Source of the DNA: Cryptomeria japonica
Taxonomy: Eukaryota > Streptophyta > Pinopsida > Cupressales > Cupressaceae
Direction of reading: 5' to 3'
Length of the DNA stretch: 64,000 nt
Assembly (NCBI RefSeq): GCF_030272615.1
Contig: NC_081406.1
Location: 259,275,386 to 259,339,385, forward strand
Shown one piece after another: positions 45,565 through 56,989 of this stretch; positions within the stretch are counted from its first letter, which is position 1, and each line of letters begins with the position of its first letter. The translations under genes and the position numbers were made by a program. Below the pieces are notes generated by a model, which saw nothing but the letters and a program-made list of their open reading frames with translations, did not search any database and was not told where the DNA came from.

Positions 45565-48175
45565 GACACTTGATGTTTCGATGCTTTGGGATGCATGACA
45601 GGGGCATGCCTATCGTAAAATTTCCCACCCCGACGTGCTTGTGACATCGGTTTGTGCACACAACGAACAGAATCAATTCTAGCCAATCTTGCAACTTTGC
45701 ATTGCATGCAACTGACGACTTTTGCAGTAGCGAAAAAATGCTACCAATCGAAAATGACTCCGAGTCGTAAAAAATGGAGAGAGGACATTGTAGAGGAGCC
45801 TCATGCGACCCCACGGGTTCAAACAGATTGACCATATGTGTCGTGGATTGGAAGACAATCTGTCAAAATTTGATAATTTTTTGGACTCAGGGCACTTGAG
45901 AGATCGCACCAGTATAGTATGACTCTCGACATTTTAGTGCTTTGGGATGCATGACAGGGGCATGCCTAGTGTAAAACTTCCCATCCAGATGCGCTCGTGA
46001 TGTCGGTTTGTGCACACGATGAATCGAATAAATTCTAGTGAATCTGGCAACTTTGCATTGCATGTAACTGACGATTTTTGCAGCAGGCGAAAAAATGCTA
46101 CTAATCAAAAATGGCTCTGAGTCATCAAAAATAAAGAGAGGCCATTGTAGAGGAGCCTCATGCAACCCCACGCGTTCAAACGAATCGACCATATGTGTCT
46201 TGGATTGGAAGAAACAATCCGTCAAAATTTGATAATTTTTTGGACTCAGGGCTCTTGAGAGATCGCACCGGTACGATATGACTCTTGACGTTTCGGTGCT
46301 TTGGGATGCATGAAAAGGGCATGCCTAGCGTAAACCTACCCACTTAGATGTGCTCGTTCGGTTTGTGCACACGACGAACTGAATCTATTCTAGCCAATCT
46401 GGCAACTTTGCATTGCATGTAACTGATGGTTTTTGCAGCAGGTGAAAAAATGCTACCAATCGAAAATGGCTCCGACTCATCAAAAAAAGAGAGAGGCCAT
46501 TATAGAAGAGCCTCACATGACCCCATGGGTTCAAACGGATCGACCATATATGTCCTGGATTGGAAGAAACAATCCATCAAAATTTGATAATTTTTTTGAC
46601 TCGGGGCACTTGAGAGATCACACCGGTACAGTATGACTCTCGACGCTTCGGTGCTTTGGGATACATGAAAGGGGCATGCCTAGCGTAAACCTGCCCACTT
46701 GGACGCGCTCGTGATGTCATTTTGTGCACATGATGAACCGAATCAATTCTAGCCAATCTGGCAACTTTGCATTGCATGCAACTGACGGTTTTTGCAGCAG
46801 GCAAAAAATGCTACCAATCGAAAATGGCTCTGACTCATCAAAAATGGATAGAGGCCATTGTAGAGGAGCCTCACATGACACCACGGGTTCAAAAAAATCA
46901 ACCATATGTGTCCTGGATTGGAAGAAACAATCTATCAAAATTTGACAATTTTTTGGACTTAGGGCACTTGAGAGATCGCACCGGTACAGTATGACTCTCG
47001 ATGTTTCAGTGCTTTGGGATGCACAAAAGGTGCATGCCTAGCATAAAACTGCCCACCTAGATGCACTCATGACGTCGGTTTTTGGACATGACGAACCGAA
47101 TCAATTCTAGCCAATTTGGCAACTTTGCATCACATGCAACTGACGGTTTTTGCAGCAGGCAAAAAAAATGCTACCAATCAAAAATGGCTTCGACTCGTCA
47201 AAAATGGAGAGTGGCCATTGTAGAGGAGCCTCACACAACCCCACGGGTTCAAATAGATCGACCATATGTGTCCTGGATTAGAAGAAACAGTCTGTCAAAA
47301 TTTGACAATTTTTTGGACTCAGGGCACTTGAGAGATCCCACCGGTATGGTATGACTCTCGACATTCCGATGCTTTGGTATGCATGACAGGGGCATGCCTA
47401 GTGTAAACCTTCCCACCTGGATGCAATCGCGATGTCGGTTTGTGCACACGACGAACTGAATCAATTCTAGTCAATCTGGCAACTTTGCATTGCATGGTTT
47501 TTGCAGCAGGCAAAAAAATGCTACCAATCGAAAATGGCTCCGACTCATCAAAAACCAAGACAGGCCATTGTAGAGGAGCCTCACATGAACCCATGGGTTC
47601 AAACAGATCGACCATATGTGTCTTGGATTTGAAGAAACAGTCTGTCAAGTTTTGACAATTTTTTGGACTCAGGGCACTTGAGAGATCGCACCGGTACGGT
47701 ATGACTCTCGACATTTCGACGATTTGGGATGCACGACAGGGCATGCCTAGCGTAAACCTACCCACCTAGACATGCTTGTGATGTTGGTTTGTGCACATGA
47801 TGAACCGAATCAATTCTAGCCAATCTGGCAACTTTGCATTACATGCAACTGATGATTTTTGTAGTAGGCGAAAAAATGCTACCAATCGAAAATGCCTCTG
47901 ACTCATAAAAAACTGAGACAGGCCATTGTAGAGGAGCCTCATGTAACCCCATGAGTTCAAATAGATCAACCATATGTGTCTTGGATTTGAAGAAACAATC
48001 CATCAAGTTTTGATAATTTTTTGGACTCAGGGCAATTGAGAGATCGCACCGGTATGGTATGACTCTCAACGTTCCAACGCTTTGGGATGCACGACAAGGG
48101 CATGCCTAGCGTAAACCTGCCCACCCGGACGTGCTCGCAATGTCGGTTTATGCACACGATGAACAAAATTTAACC
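45565..48175. repeat. tandem satellite array, monomer about 357 bp
   Basis: Successive copies of a GACTCTCGAC-type marker begin at 45565, 45921, 46280, 46635, 46993, 47353, 47703 and 48061 (intervals 356, 359, 355, 358, 360, 350, 358). That is seven full units and one partial. Monomers share blocks such as GGGATGCATGACAGGGGCAT and GCCATTGTAGAGGAGCCTCA. ORFs on both strands recur with the period and show no codon-like conservation, so I treat them as repeat artefacts. Confidence 0.93.
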
Positions 48176-48211
48176 ATTGCAAGCGTGAGGGTGCTCTCGC
48201 ACCAAACACAT

Positions 48212-48500
48212 ATTGTTATTTATATTCATATTGTTGATTATATATGCAAATATTCATTTAAATTTATAAAAGGGTAGCCACCAAATACAACAAATACACA
48301 ATAATGAACTGAAAACAAGGAGTTTTGTAGGGTTAATTCAACATTTTAGAAATTTTATCAAATCATATTCCAGGATTGCAATGTTTTATATCATATATTT
48401 TTGTTGTTTATATTCATATTGTTGATTACATATGCAAATATTCATTTAAATTAATAAAAGGACAACCATAAAATACAGCGAATACAAAATAATGAACTTA
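48212..48500. repeat. direct repeat pair of about 98 bp
   Basis: 48212-48310 and about 48402-48500 share ATTCATATTGTTGATTA, TGCAAATATTCATTTAAATT and AATAATGAACT blocks. They lie between the satellite array and the 3' end of the ten-exon gene. Nothing else is supported in 48176-48680. Confidence 0.75.
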
Positions 48501-48680
48501 GTACACATTTATTGGATCAAATATCGATATTTATATATTTAAAAAAAGGCATGTCTACCAAGTCAATACAAGTATTACAAAAATGTGGCATATGCCATGT
48601 CCAAATCGATATACAATAAAAGTGTAGAATATATCTACATGTATTGGTCATTCTATGACCAAAACTAACACTATATGATC

Positions 48681-51273
48681 CTAAACTTGTGGTGGATCAT
48701 CAAAATCAAGCCTCTTCAATGCAGTACATGGTTCTGTAGATGGCTGCAAAACCACAATTCAAAAGCCAAGTTAGAATTCTTTTGTAGAAAATAGTTCACA
48801 ATTAACAACATAACTATGCATTTAACTTTAATTCCTTTGCAATTGAAATGTAGATTACCTCATTGGCTGATCTAGGAGCTAATGTCTTCGCTCTCCTCTC
48901 CTTGTCACTCTTAGGAGTTTTCTTGAAGACATACTTAAATGGATCCACATTATGGCCGTACTGCGAAGGGGTCTATTGTAGATTAAATGTACAATTAATA
49001 CAATGTACTAACATAAATATATCAAAAACACTTAAAAGCTATAATATAGAGAACAATGACATACCTGTGCCTGAGATGCTTCTCCAATGGACTGAGGATG
49101 GCTCACCATCGATGTAGAAATTGTCGCTATTACCTATACAAAAAATGTTCAAAGATTAAATATAATTAATATAATAATAAGTATTGAAGGTTAAAAACAA
49201 TTAATTTTACATATCAAACAAAAATGTATCGGATCCTGAGATGCTTCTCCAGTGCAAGGAGGAGGGTTCGCCATTGATGAAATAGGTATGGATATTTCCT
49301 GTATGAAAAAATAATAAGATTATAATTTATATCACAAGTTCACATGTATGCATGCATATAATCATGAAATCAAGAAAATAAAGTAGAGATACATACCTCT
49401 ACCCTCTCTTGATCCACGGGTGAATCAGGTGCATTCAACAAATCCACATAGCTCAATGGCCACTGTACATGTAAAATAGACAAAAAACACTAATCAATCT
49501 ACAAACCCCAACTAATACTTGATTTCAACATTTTCAAACAATTGGACAACTAAAAATGTGTTCAATTACCTTTTCCTACATTTTGGCGTCTTCGAGGAAT
49601 CCTTTTTCTTAGGATGAGCCCTAGATGCAGAGGGGGTACCCTAAAAAAACAAAATTAACATGAAATATTAGTACAGATAATAAATTAAACATAATTTTAA
49701 AAATCTAAAATTAAATGACTTGAATATTCCATCAAAACAATACATAAAAAGGGTTGTACAAAATATGATACCGTATAGCCTTGTAGGCCAAAATCGATCG
49801 CTGAGAGTGTGATGTAATCAATCTGGGACATTTCGCCCCCTGTCAACACCTACAAACCAAAAAATTGGACCAAGCATTAAATATAGTTAGTATATATTGT
49901 ATTTTTTTGAATTTAAAGTGTACTATTCTATTTTAACATGTTACAAATTTATACCTCAGGCATCAAAGTTGTAGCTATAGTAACTAGGGAAGGAGTATGG
50001 GATACCGCTGTTGCATCCTGAAATGCATATTATTTGTCTCAATTTAAATCGATGTATAAATGAAAATTCATTTATGTAATTACAAATTTAAAGTTATTGA
50101 TAAATAAAATGCTATGAATTCAAATCAACACACCTATGTCTGTGGCTCATGGGCAAACACCATGTCCATCAACTCATCTGTCAACGCGAAATCCTCAATC
50201 ATGTGGTCCTGACATCTACTCCCGCAAATCGTGCATAGATGAGATGAGGATCCATCTGCATCGGCTGCATCATCTACCCCCGAGCATATCCCCGAGCAAC
50301 TGACACACATATGCTGGATGGGTTCTTTGTCGCCACCTAATGGCTCATCATCCAATACAATAGGGTGTGCTAATGATGTCCCATGTTGGATGATGGCACC
50401 AGTCAATGTTGTGGCCACCTGAAGAGTTTGTAGCTCCATCGACTCTTTTAGCTCTACAGGGACAACCTAATGCACCTTGGGTTTGGGTGCTAGGGGGCGA
50501 CAACTCTTTGTGGGTAATCGCCTACGGGCTCCAGGTCTATCTTGGGTAGAACCACCACCTCTACCATGGAACTCTCTCATGTCAAAATAGTTTGGGCGCA
50601 CATTGAGCACAAACTCACAATATACTTTTCTCAAAAAATATAATGGCACCTCATAGTTATTACAAGGTGGATCATCAAAGACCATCCACCACCTCTGCCA
50701 AAAATGATTCTTCATCTGCACATTGGTACACCAATGTATGGGAAACCTCTTTGCATTAGGAGGTAATGACTGACCAATTTTGGGATCAACGAAAAGGGCA
50801 CATATTTGATGTTTGCTAATATTTTTGTTTTTTACTCCATTGTACGATAGCCCATCGACATAGAATTGACGACACCTATCCCTAAAGCTTCCCCATTTGG
50901 TAATTTGTGTGGAAACATCTATGGCACCACTAGCTAATGTTTCTAGGCTAGTGGCGAGGGATTGATGATGCTCAAGTTCAGAATTTTTCAATTTAACAAC
51001 CAGTCTATTGATTTTAGACGTATTTTGTCCTAACTGATTAATTAATTACTCTTGTCTTCCAGGTGTGCGGTCAAAAGGAGGAATTGGGGATTGTTCTTGT
51101 GTGTTTTCAGGAGGTGCATTTGGTTGTTCTTGTTCTGGATCAGAAGAATCTAATTTTTGAAACAAAAAATAAAAAAACCTAATCAAAATTAATGAAGTTA
51201 AATTCAAAATGTAAAACAAATTGAACAAACAGGAAAGAAAGACAAAAATAAACAAAAGCTAACCTTGATCCAT
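48681..51273 (-). pseudogene. ten-exon gene of unknown function in the candidate DNA transposon
   Basis: Minus-strand exons: 51264-51273 (ATGGATCAAG), 50134-51149, 49955-50017, 49772-49849, 49570-49640, 49397-49462, 49231-49298, 49065-49133, 48859-48972 and 48681-48743 ending in TAG. All introns but one show GT...AG; the exon 7 donor is mutated. Most junctions are phase 0. Exon 2 encodes a helical region, a globular segment with FWQRWWMVFDDPPCNNYEV and VYCEFVLNVRPNYFD, then two CxxCxxxC clusters that may bind zinc. Exons 7 and 8 are duplicates (both end in GEASQ). Three in-frame stops in exon 2 (51046, 50467, 50134) and a phase slip at exon 5/6 indicate a recent pseudogene. No domain recognised; an accessory transposition protein is possible. 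Confidence 0.6.
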
Positions 51274-51403
51274 AACTTGGAGGACAAATATAGCACCTCG
51301 TTCATGGTTTAAGAGAAGAAATGGGTAAAAAACGAAGTAAAAAACACACTATTCACGAGTAAATGAGACCCAATTTTTTTTAAAAAAATTTTTTACCAGG
51401 CAC

Positions 51404-51605
51404 CACGTATGCGGTTATATTTTGATTATTAGCACGTATGCACTCATTTTCCTATGAGCAGCGCGTACATGCTCATTTTCTGAGGCGTAGCACGTATGCG
51501 TTCATTTTCCTAAAAGCAGTGCGTAAGCGCTATCCTCTCTAGGCTCAGGAAGAACAAACCTGAGCGCATATGCGGAATTTCAAATTTTAAAACCGCGTAT
51601 GCGCT
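51404..51605. repeat. right subterminal motif array
   Basis: Seven copies of the GCGyAyGCG-like motif: CACGTATGCGG (51404), AGCACGTATGCAC (51431), AGCGCGTACATGC (51459), AGCACGTATGCGT (51489), GTGCGTAAGCGCT (51519), GAGCGCATATGCGG (51562) and CCGCGTATGCGCT (51592). Spacing is a regular 27-43 bp. Several are followed by TCATTTTCC. The array lies just 5' of the ten-exon gene. Confidence 0.65.
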
Positions 51606-52549
51606 GCTTGTTTTTCCAAGTTTTTTTTTGGGTGGTGTCCACTTATTTGACCACCATCTTTGTGCACATACCCATGTTTTTGGGAAAAATATTTTCAACC
51701 TAAAAGTCTAGGTTAAATATATTTTATTGGATTATTCCTGGGAATTCACGGGAAGGAGGCAGAGATTTTTGGAGAAAGAAATTATTTTGGAAGCATTATT
51801 TTGTTGTTGAAGTAAAAATCAGAGGATTGCTAGTAAGAGGGATTGGCTTGGAAACTTGGTTGCAGGGTTGAGCTCTTCTTCAAGATCTTCTAGGAAATCT
51901 TCCAAGGTTGGATGGCTTCTGCCTGGTTATTTATCCTTAATATTAGCTCAAATATCTTTCCTTTCTCTGTAGTTTTCTGGTGTGTATTTGCAAAAGAAAG
52001 ATTTAATAGAATATGGTTATCTTCCATTTCTGGTTGAGTCTTGATTCTGTATATAGTTAAATGTGTTATTTATTTCTTTTCTGTGTAACTATTTAGCTTT
52101 GATATGGTGAAATTATAGGGGGTTATGCTGGCAAAATTTTGCCAGATTTACCCTCCTTTGTTCCAAATAAATTCTCTCTCTATGTTATGCGATTTTGTGT
52201 TCTTCCTGGTTGAGGAAAATCATTAGAAATTGGGTTAAAAGAAAAATTGGGCTTATGGAGGAAATTTTTGTAAAAGAAATGGGGTTTTGCCTTTTCTGTT
52301 TTGTCACAGAGTTTGGTTGTTTTTATGAGTTCTTTACCAGTAATTAATTAGTGTAATTTTTAGTTTTACTCCTTTTTAAAATTATTTTTATACTGTGTTT
52401 TTGACTCTGTTGTTTCAGAATGGAGATGTAGAGTTTTTACAATCTCTGTTAAAAAAATTATATATATTTGAAATTTTAATCTCTGTGTTAGATTAAATTT
52501 TTTTAATTTAATTTGAAAAAAAAAAAAAAAAAATTTGTGGAGGGGGGGG

Positions 52550-52626
52550 GTTGGTAGCAGTACTACCGTAGGGTAGCAGGGCTACCTTATGGGTAGCATG
52601 CTACCGTAGGGTAGCAAAAGCTACCA
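52550..52626 (+). repeat. GGTAGC/CTACC array of the 5' LTR
   Basis: About 75 bases of alternating GGTAGCA and GCTACC units, matching the longer arrays at 61840-61960 (3' LTR) and, inverted, 13890-14240 (solo LTR). Confidence 0.8.
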
Positions 52627-52697
52627 CAGGCAAAAATTAATTCACCTCCCTGTTTTCGTGTGCCTCCAGTATAATTTTGATTCAGTGTTCTTTTCTA

Positions 52698-53148
52698 TAT
52701 ATGTATATGTATATATACATATATATGTATATGTATATATACATATATATATGTATATATATATGTATATATACATATACATACATATATATGTATATAT
52801 ATATGTATATGTACATATATATATGTATATATACATATATCTATATATATATGTATATATACATATATCTATATATATATGTATATATATATGTATATAT
52901 ACATATACATATATATATGTATATACATATATATAGCTATATACATATACATATATAGATATGTATATGTATATGTATATATGTATATGTATATGTATAT
53001 ACATATACATATATATATGTATATATACATACATATACATATGTATATATGTATATATACATATATACATATGTATATGTATGTACATATATACATATAT
53101 ATACATATATACATATATACATATATATACATATACATATACATATAC

Positions 53149-53182
<34 letters not shown>
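52698..53182. repeat. (GTATAT)n / (GT)n microsatellite expanded in the 5' LTR
   Basis: About 480 bases of ATATGTATAT-type repeats ending in (GT)n. The same place in the 3' LTR (about 62028-62072) has only about 45 bases of TA/GT. Tyr/Ile ORFs here are artefacts. Confidence 0.95.
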
Positions 53183-54933
53183 TTAGACAATGGCATTTTA
53201 TTAAATGGTTATTATTGAATATTGTGTAAATTAGTTATGTTTTAATATTTATATATATTTTAATATGTATATATTTATATGATATCTATTTGTGAATATA
53301 TATTCATATACATATATTATATTATTATATATATATAATTAATTCAGAAATTAGTTTATCTTCAGAAAAGCATATATTTAGATTCCTTATTTAATCATGG
53401 TAATATGTTAGGGGTTCAATTTATATGTGATTAAATTTAGTCTTATTGAACAAATGACAACTCTGCTATTCTTATATCAATAAAGATGTATTTTCTATTT
53501 TTCTAAAATATCTGAATTTGCAAGTAATTAATGCTTTTAACTGTTTTAAAAAGATTACATGTTATAGGATCTTTAGAATAAATGGTATATTCTGGTAAAA
53601 GCATATTTCCTTGTAAATCTGATTTCGAGTTGTTGTCATGTTGTAAAGGTTGTTATACCCCTTGGTCAGGTGTTGTTGTGTAACCTTGTTGATGTAAGCC
53701 ATTGTGTGTTTTATTCCAAATGGTTAATCCTGGGTTTCTGATTTGTGTATCCTTCACCTATAGTTTTGTCAGGATTAGATATGGCTGCCAGTTTCGCCAT
53801 AGGGTTCTCGTAGAGAGACCATCCCTGTTAGTGTCCTATGAGAGAGTGGCTTTCGAGCGGAGGCTGCACCTGAAGAGGATGGCTGGATAACCCCTCGAAG
53901 GTCAGTTAATAAGTGATAACCTAATAATTGATTAGGGGGTGGGTAGTTATAATGTTAATTAAGATATTGTACCTTGCACATGGTTGAGTGCTTGTAAAAG
54001 CTCAAGATGTTGTGGGAAGGCCTGGATTGGCATACTTACCACCTTGTCCTCACGAAGGGTTGGTAAGGTCCGCATGATACTTGGATGGAGTCAGGGGTTC
54101 GGGAAAGGTTACCAGGATAAACCAGGATGGGGGCCGAGACCTATGGAGACCCACCTAGGGTAACCATCTTAAGCCATGTGATGACACTCTCTCTTTAGGG
54201 TCACTAGTGTTTTGTGAGTTGAGTCACTTGAGTTTTGCGGAGTCATGTTGTACTTTCGTACTTGTCTTATTTTGCTTTCTTGAGGGTCTTCTGCTATCTC
54301 CTCGCTTGGTGGGGTGGTTCGATTTTGGAATCACATGGTCGGGTGGTAGTGCCACTTCCCATTGGATATCTTTGTTCATACCTTCATGCGAGGATTGGCT
54401 TCGCTGGTGTTTCTTGGTTCGTGATTCTTGTATCAGCTCATGTTCAAGATTATTGTATATTTTAGACCATGTGGTCATTGTATCAGTAAACTATGTAACC
54501 TTGGCATTGTAACCTATGTACTTCATTTGTACTATTGAAACCTTGTAATTATTGGATGTTGTAATTTTAACTCAATGGAATGTATGTTATTTCAATTATC
54601 TTTCTTCTTATGTGTAAATGAATCATTGGAAGTAAATATATTGTAACTCTTCAAATCTTTCAATATGGAAATTAGTTTATGAGTTTGATTTAATTAATCG
54701 TAATTGAGTTTCCCTAATTAGATGGATAATTGGATTAACATTGTGATGATGTTTTAGTTCAAAGTAATCTTCATTGGTAACCCTTTAGGATGTCAATGTT
54801 AGACTTCCACTTGTGTTATTATATGTGCAATGTGATTATTAATGCACTTAATCTTTAAAAAATAAAATTATTGCACCCTTTAGTTGCCTTGTAGTGTGGG
54901 TTTCCTTTAGGGTTTCTGGCAGGGCATTACATT

Positions 54934-54947
54934 TGGTATCAGAGCCA
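54934..54947 (+). other. chromovirus primer-binding site
   Basis: TGGTATCAGAGCC, the initiator-Met tRNA complement, begins two to three bases after the 5' LTR end. Confidence 0.9.
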
Positions 54948-55084
54948 AAGTTTCAACACTGGGTACTCTAGGTTTGTAGTGAGCCCATTCAGCTTGACCT
55001 TTTGTGTAGGTCTTAATGTTTGTGTTTCCCTTGTTTTATCCTTGTTGTTGATCTAAACCATTTTCTCTTTTGTAGTGTTAGGTC

Positions 55085-55372
55085 ATGGCTAGGAAAGCCA
55101 GGGGAGGTGGCCGTGTTGGAGGCCACAATAGAGGCAGAGGTGGGGGATGGGGTCGAGGTTCCGATCGCCCTAGTCCTTCACCACCACCCACTCATGTGAG
55201 TGTGGAGCAGGAGCAGTTGGTTCATTAGGATGAACCACGTGCAGAAGAGAAGGTTCTCGAAAGGGAAGAGATGAGATAGATGTTTTAGGAGGTTCTACCC
55301 AGGCTAGGCCCCAGGCTTGAGGGTGAGCATCCTAGTCATGCTCAGGTTGGGGAGTTGCATCATCCAATTCCA

Positions 55373-55435
<63 letters not shown>

Positions 55436-56430
55436 CTCCCAGAAGGAGGCAGGTCCCAGCTGACCCGGATCCAACTCCCGTAGGTCACATTAGGGACTTG
55501 ATGAGGACCAACCCTCCCTTCTTTGATGGTAGAGGCACCGGTCTCGAGGCAGAGACTTGACTTATCAGTTTAGATCGGTGCTTCGCCATGTTCCCTTATA
55601 GTAGAAATACCAGAGCGAGATGTGCTATCATGCATCTCGATAGTTTTTCTTTGATCTGGTAGAGATTAGAGGAGGAGAAGATCGATGTGTGTATTAACAC
55701 TGTATCATGGGAAAAATTTCTAAAGAGATTCAGAGCATGATTTCTCTCACCCCAGTGGAGGCAGACTCGGGTAGACGAGTTCTACGCTCTGCATCAGTAT
55801 GGGTTGTCAGTAGACCACTTTGAGCACAAGTTCTATGAGCTTAAACAATATGCCAGGATTGGAAACAACGAGGCAATGCTTGTGCAACACTTCTTGCGGG
55901 GTCTAAATGACCGTATTAGCGGAGGAGTGAGGGTGTTTGAGCCAACTTCAGTTGAGGTAGCCATGGCGAAAGCTAGGTTGGTTGAGCAGAACCTTAGTCG
56001 CGCACATGGTGGTTAGTTAGGGGTACAGATAGGGAGTGCTCCTTTCAGTGGACCCAGAGCTTGTGGGAACCAGTCCTAGCCAGCTGCACCATTTAGGGTT
56101 CCTCAGGTACCCACTAAGGGTGGACAACATCAGCAACAACGGCCGAGACCAAAACAGTTCCAGGGCCAGCAGGGTGGCAATTCTCAGCATAGGAGGAATA
56201 GGAACTGGTAGAGGAGCAGACAGGGTTCTCCAGGGCAGGCCTCTCAAGGTACACCTTAGACACCTAACAGGGGAAGCTTCCAGCAGTCCAGTGGGCCGAC
56301 TGGAGGTAGAGGACCAGGTAGGGGAGTTTGTTTCTCTTGTGGGTAGTTTGGTCATATAGCCGCTCAGTGTCCTCAGCGTTCCCACCAGACAGGAAGTCAA
56401 AGGCTAGCTGCATCAAAGTCGACAGTAGGG
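55085..56430 (+). pseudogene. gag: chromovirus gag with CCHC zinc knuckle
   Basis: Starts MARKARGGGRVGG (ATG at 55085), a basic Gly/Arg N-terminus. After a GA microsatellite the gag core continues with NPPFFDGRGT, FYALHQYGLSVDHFEHKFYE and LVQHFLRGLNDRI. A zinc knuckle near 56320-56370 reads CFSCG-stop-FGHIAAQC: all CCHC ligands remain but a TAG replaces the residue after CFSCG. At least seven in-frame stops occur in total. Gag forms the particle and binds RNA. Confidence 0.85.
55375..55433. repeat. (GA)n microsatellite within gag
   Basis: About 58 bases of uninterrupted GA inside the gag reading, encoding Arg-Glu repeats. The frame before and after differs, so repeat slippage probably contributed to inactivation. 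Confidence 0.93.
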
Positions 56431-56439
56431 GATGTTGGT

Positions 56440-56934
56440 AGATTCCACAGAGTGTTTGCAGTAGTTGATGACCGCCAGGCTGAGCATCAGGGTACAGTTA
56501 TTGAGACCGCAGGTGTGTTGTGTAGCATTCCTATCTCTATACTTTTTGACTTCGGTGCTTCAGATTCTTTTATTTCTTCATCCATTATGGAGCGGTCTGG
56601 GCTCACGTCTGCTAAGTAGGTGGATAGGTGGCAAGTAGAGTTGGCTACCGAGGTGCGTGTGTCTGTAGATGCCTTTGTTCCCAGTTGTGAGTTGGACCTA
56701 GGACCCTTTCTTACTTTAGTGGACCTTCGGGTCATTCCTTTAGGTTCTTATGGAGTTGTGTTGGGGATGGATTGGCTATCATCTCACAGTGCTTGTGTAG
56801 ACTGTCGTCAGAAGACAGTAGAGTGTTTAGATGACCATGGCTTGAAAGTGGGGATCGTTGGGGTTCAAAGATCAATATCCTTATGTATGATTTCCACTAT
56901 GAAACTTAAGCGGTGTATGCGTCAAGGGTGTTAG
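56440..56934 (+). pseudogene. chromovirus aspartic protease
   Basis: Reads ISILFDFGASDSFIS, where the catalytic D-S/T-G is D-F-G (a C-to-T change would turn a Ser codon into Phe). Continues past a TAG into 56620-56934 with LIPLGSYGVVLGMDWL-like sequence (visible as VIPLGSYGVVLGMDWLSSH), the conserved end of gypsy protease. Confidence 0.85.
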
Positions 56935-56989
56935 CTTTTTGTAGTTTCTCTTGAGGATGTGGATGAGGAAGAGAGTTGAGAAATCGCTC

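Larger units (their letters stand above)
42953..51673. mobile_element. candidate DNA transposon with two convergent intron-containing genes
   Basis: Bounded on the right by the point where chromovirus LTR sequence begins (51674); the left end is not clear. Both ends carry arrays of a GCGyAyGCG-like motif, four on the left (42970-43194) and seven on the right (51404-51605). Between them lie a plus-strand transposase-like gene, tandem repeats, and a minus-strand ten-exon gene. Subterminal arrays plus a transposase and an accessory gene fit a DNA transposon. No TIR or TSD was identified, so superfamily and exact ends are open. Confidence 0.5.
51674..54931 (+). repeat. 5' LTR of the chromovirus, lacking its first ~1 kb
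   Basis: Aligns block by block with 60952-63807 of the 3' LTR and ends GCATTACA directly before the PBS. The missing first 1008 bp (59944-60951 in the 3' LTR) were replaced by or separated by the candidate DNA transposon. It is longer than the matching 3' LTR part mainly because of the GTATAT expansion. Small ORFs inside (such as 54207-54512, mirrored at 63085 in the other LTR) are not considered genes. Confidence 0.92.

Noticed and set aside
45565-48166. Recurring ORFs of 65-148 codons on both strands
   Set aside because: They repeat with the 357-bp satellite period; a monomer length near a multiple of three keeps them open.
45565-48175. Possible CRISPR-like array
   Set aside because: Units are contiguous 357-bp monomers without spacers, in a plant genome.
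52642-53229. Several ORFs up to 184 codons rich in Tyr/Ile/Val
   Set aside because: Translation of the expanded GTATAT repeat inside an LTR.
54207-54512. 101-codon hydrophobic ORF, mirrored at 63085-63366
   Set aside because: Lies inside both LTRs of the chromovirus; frame differs between copies and no domain is seen.
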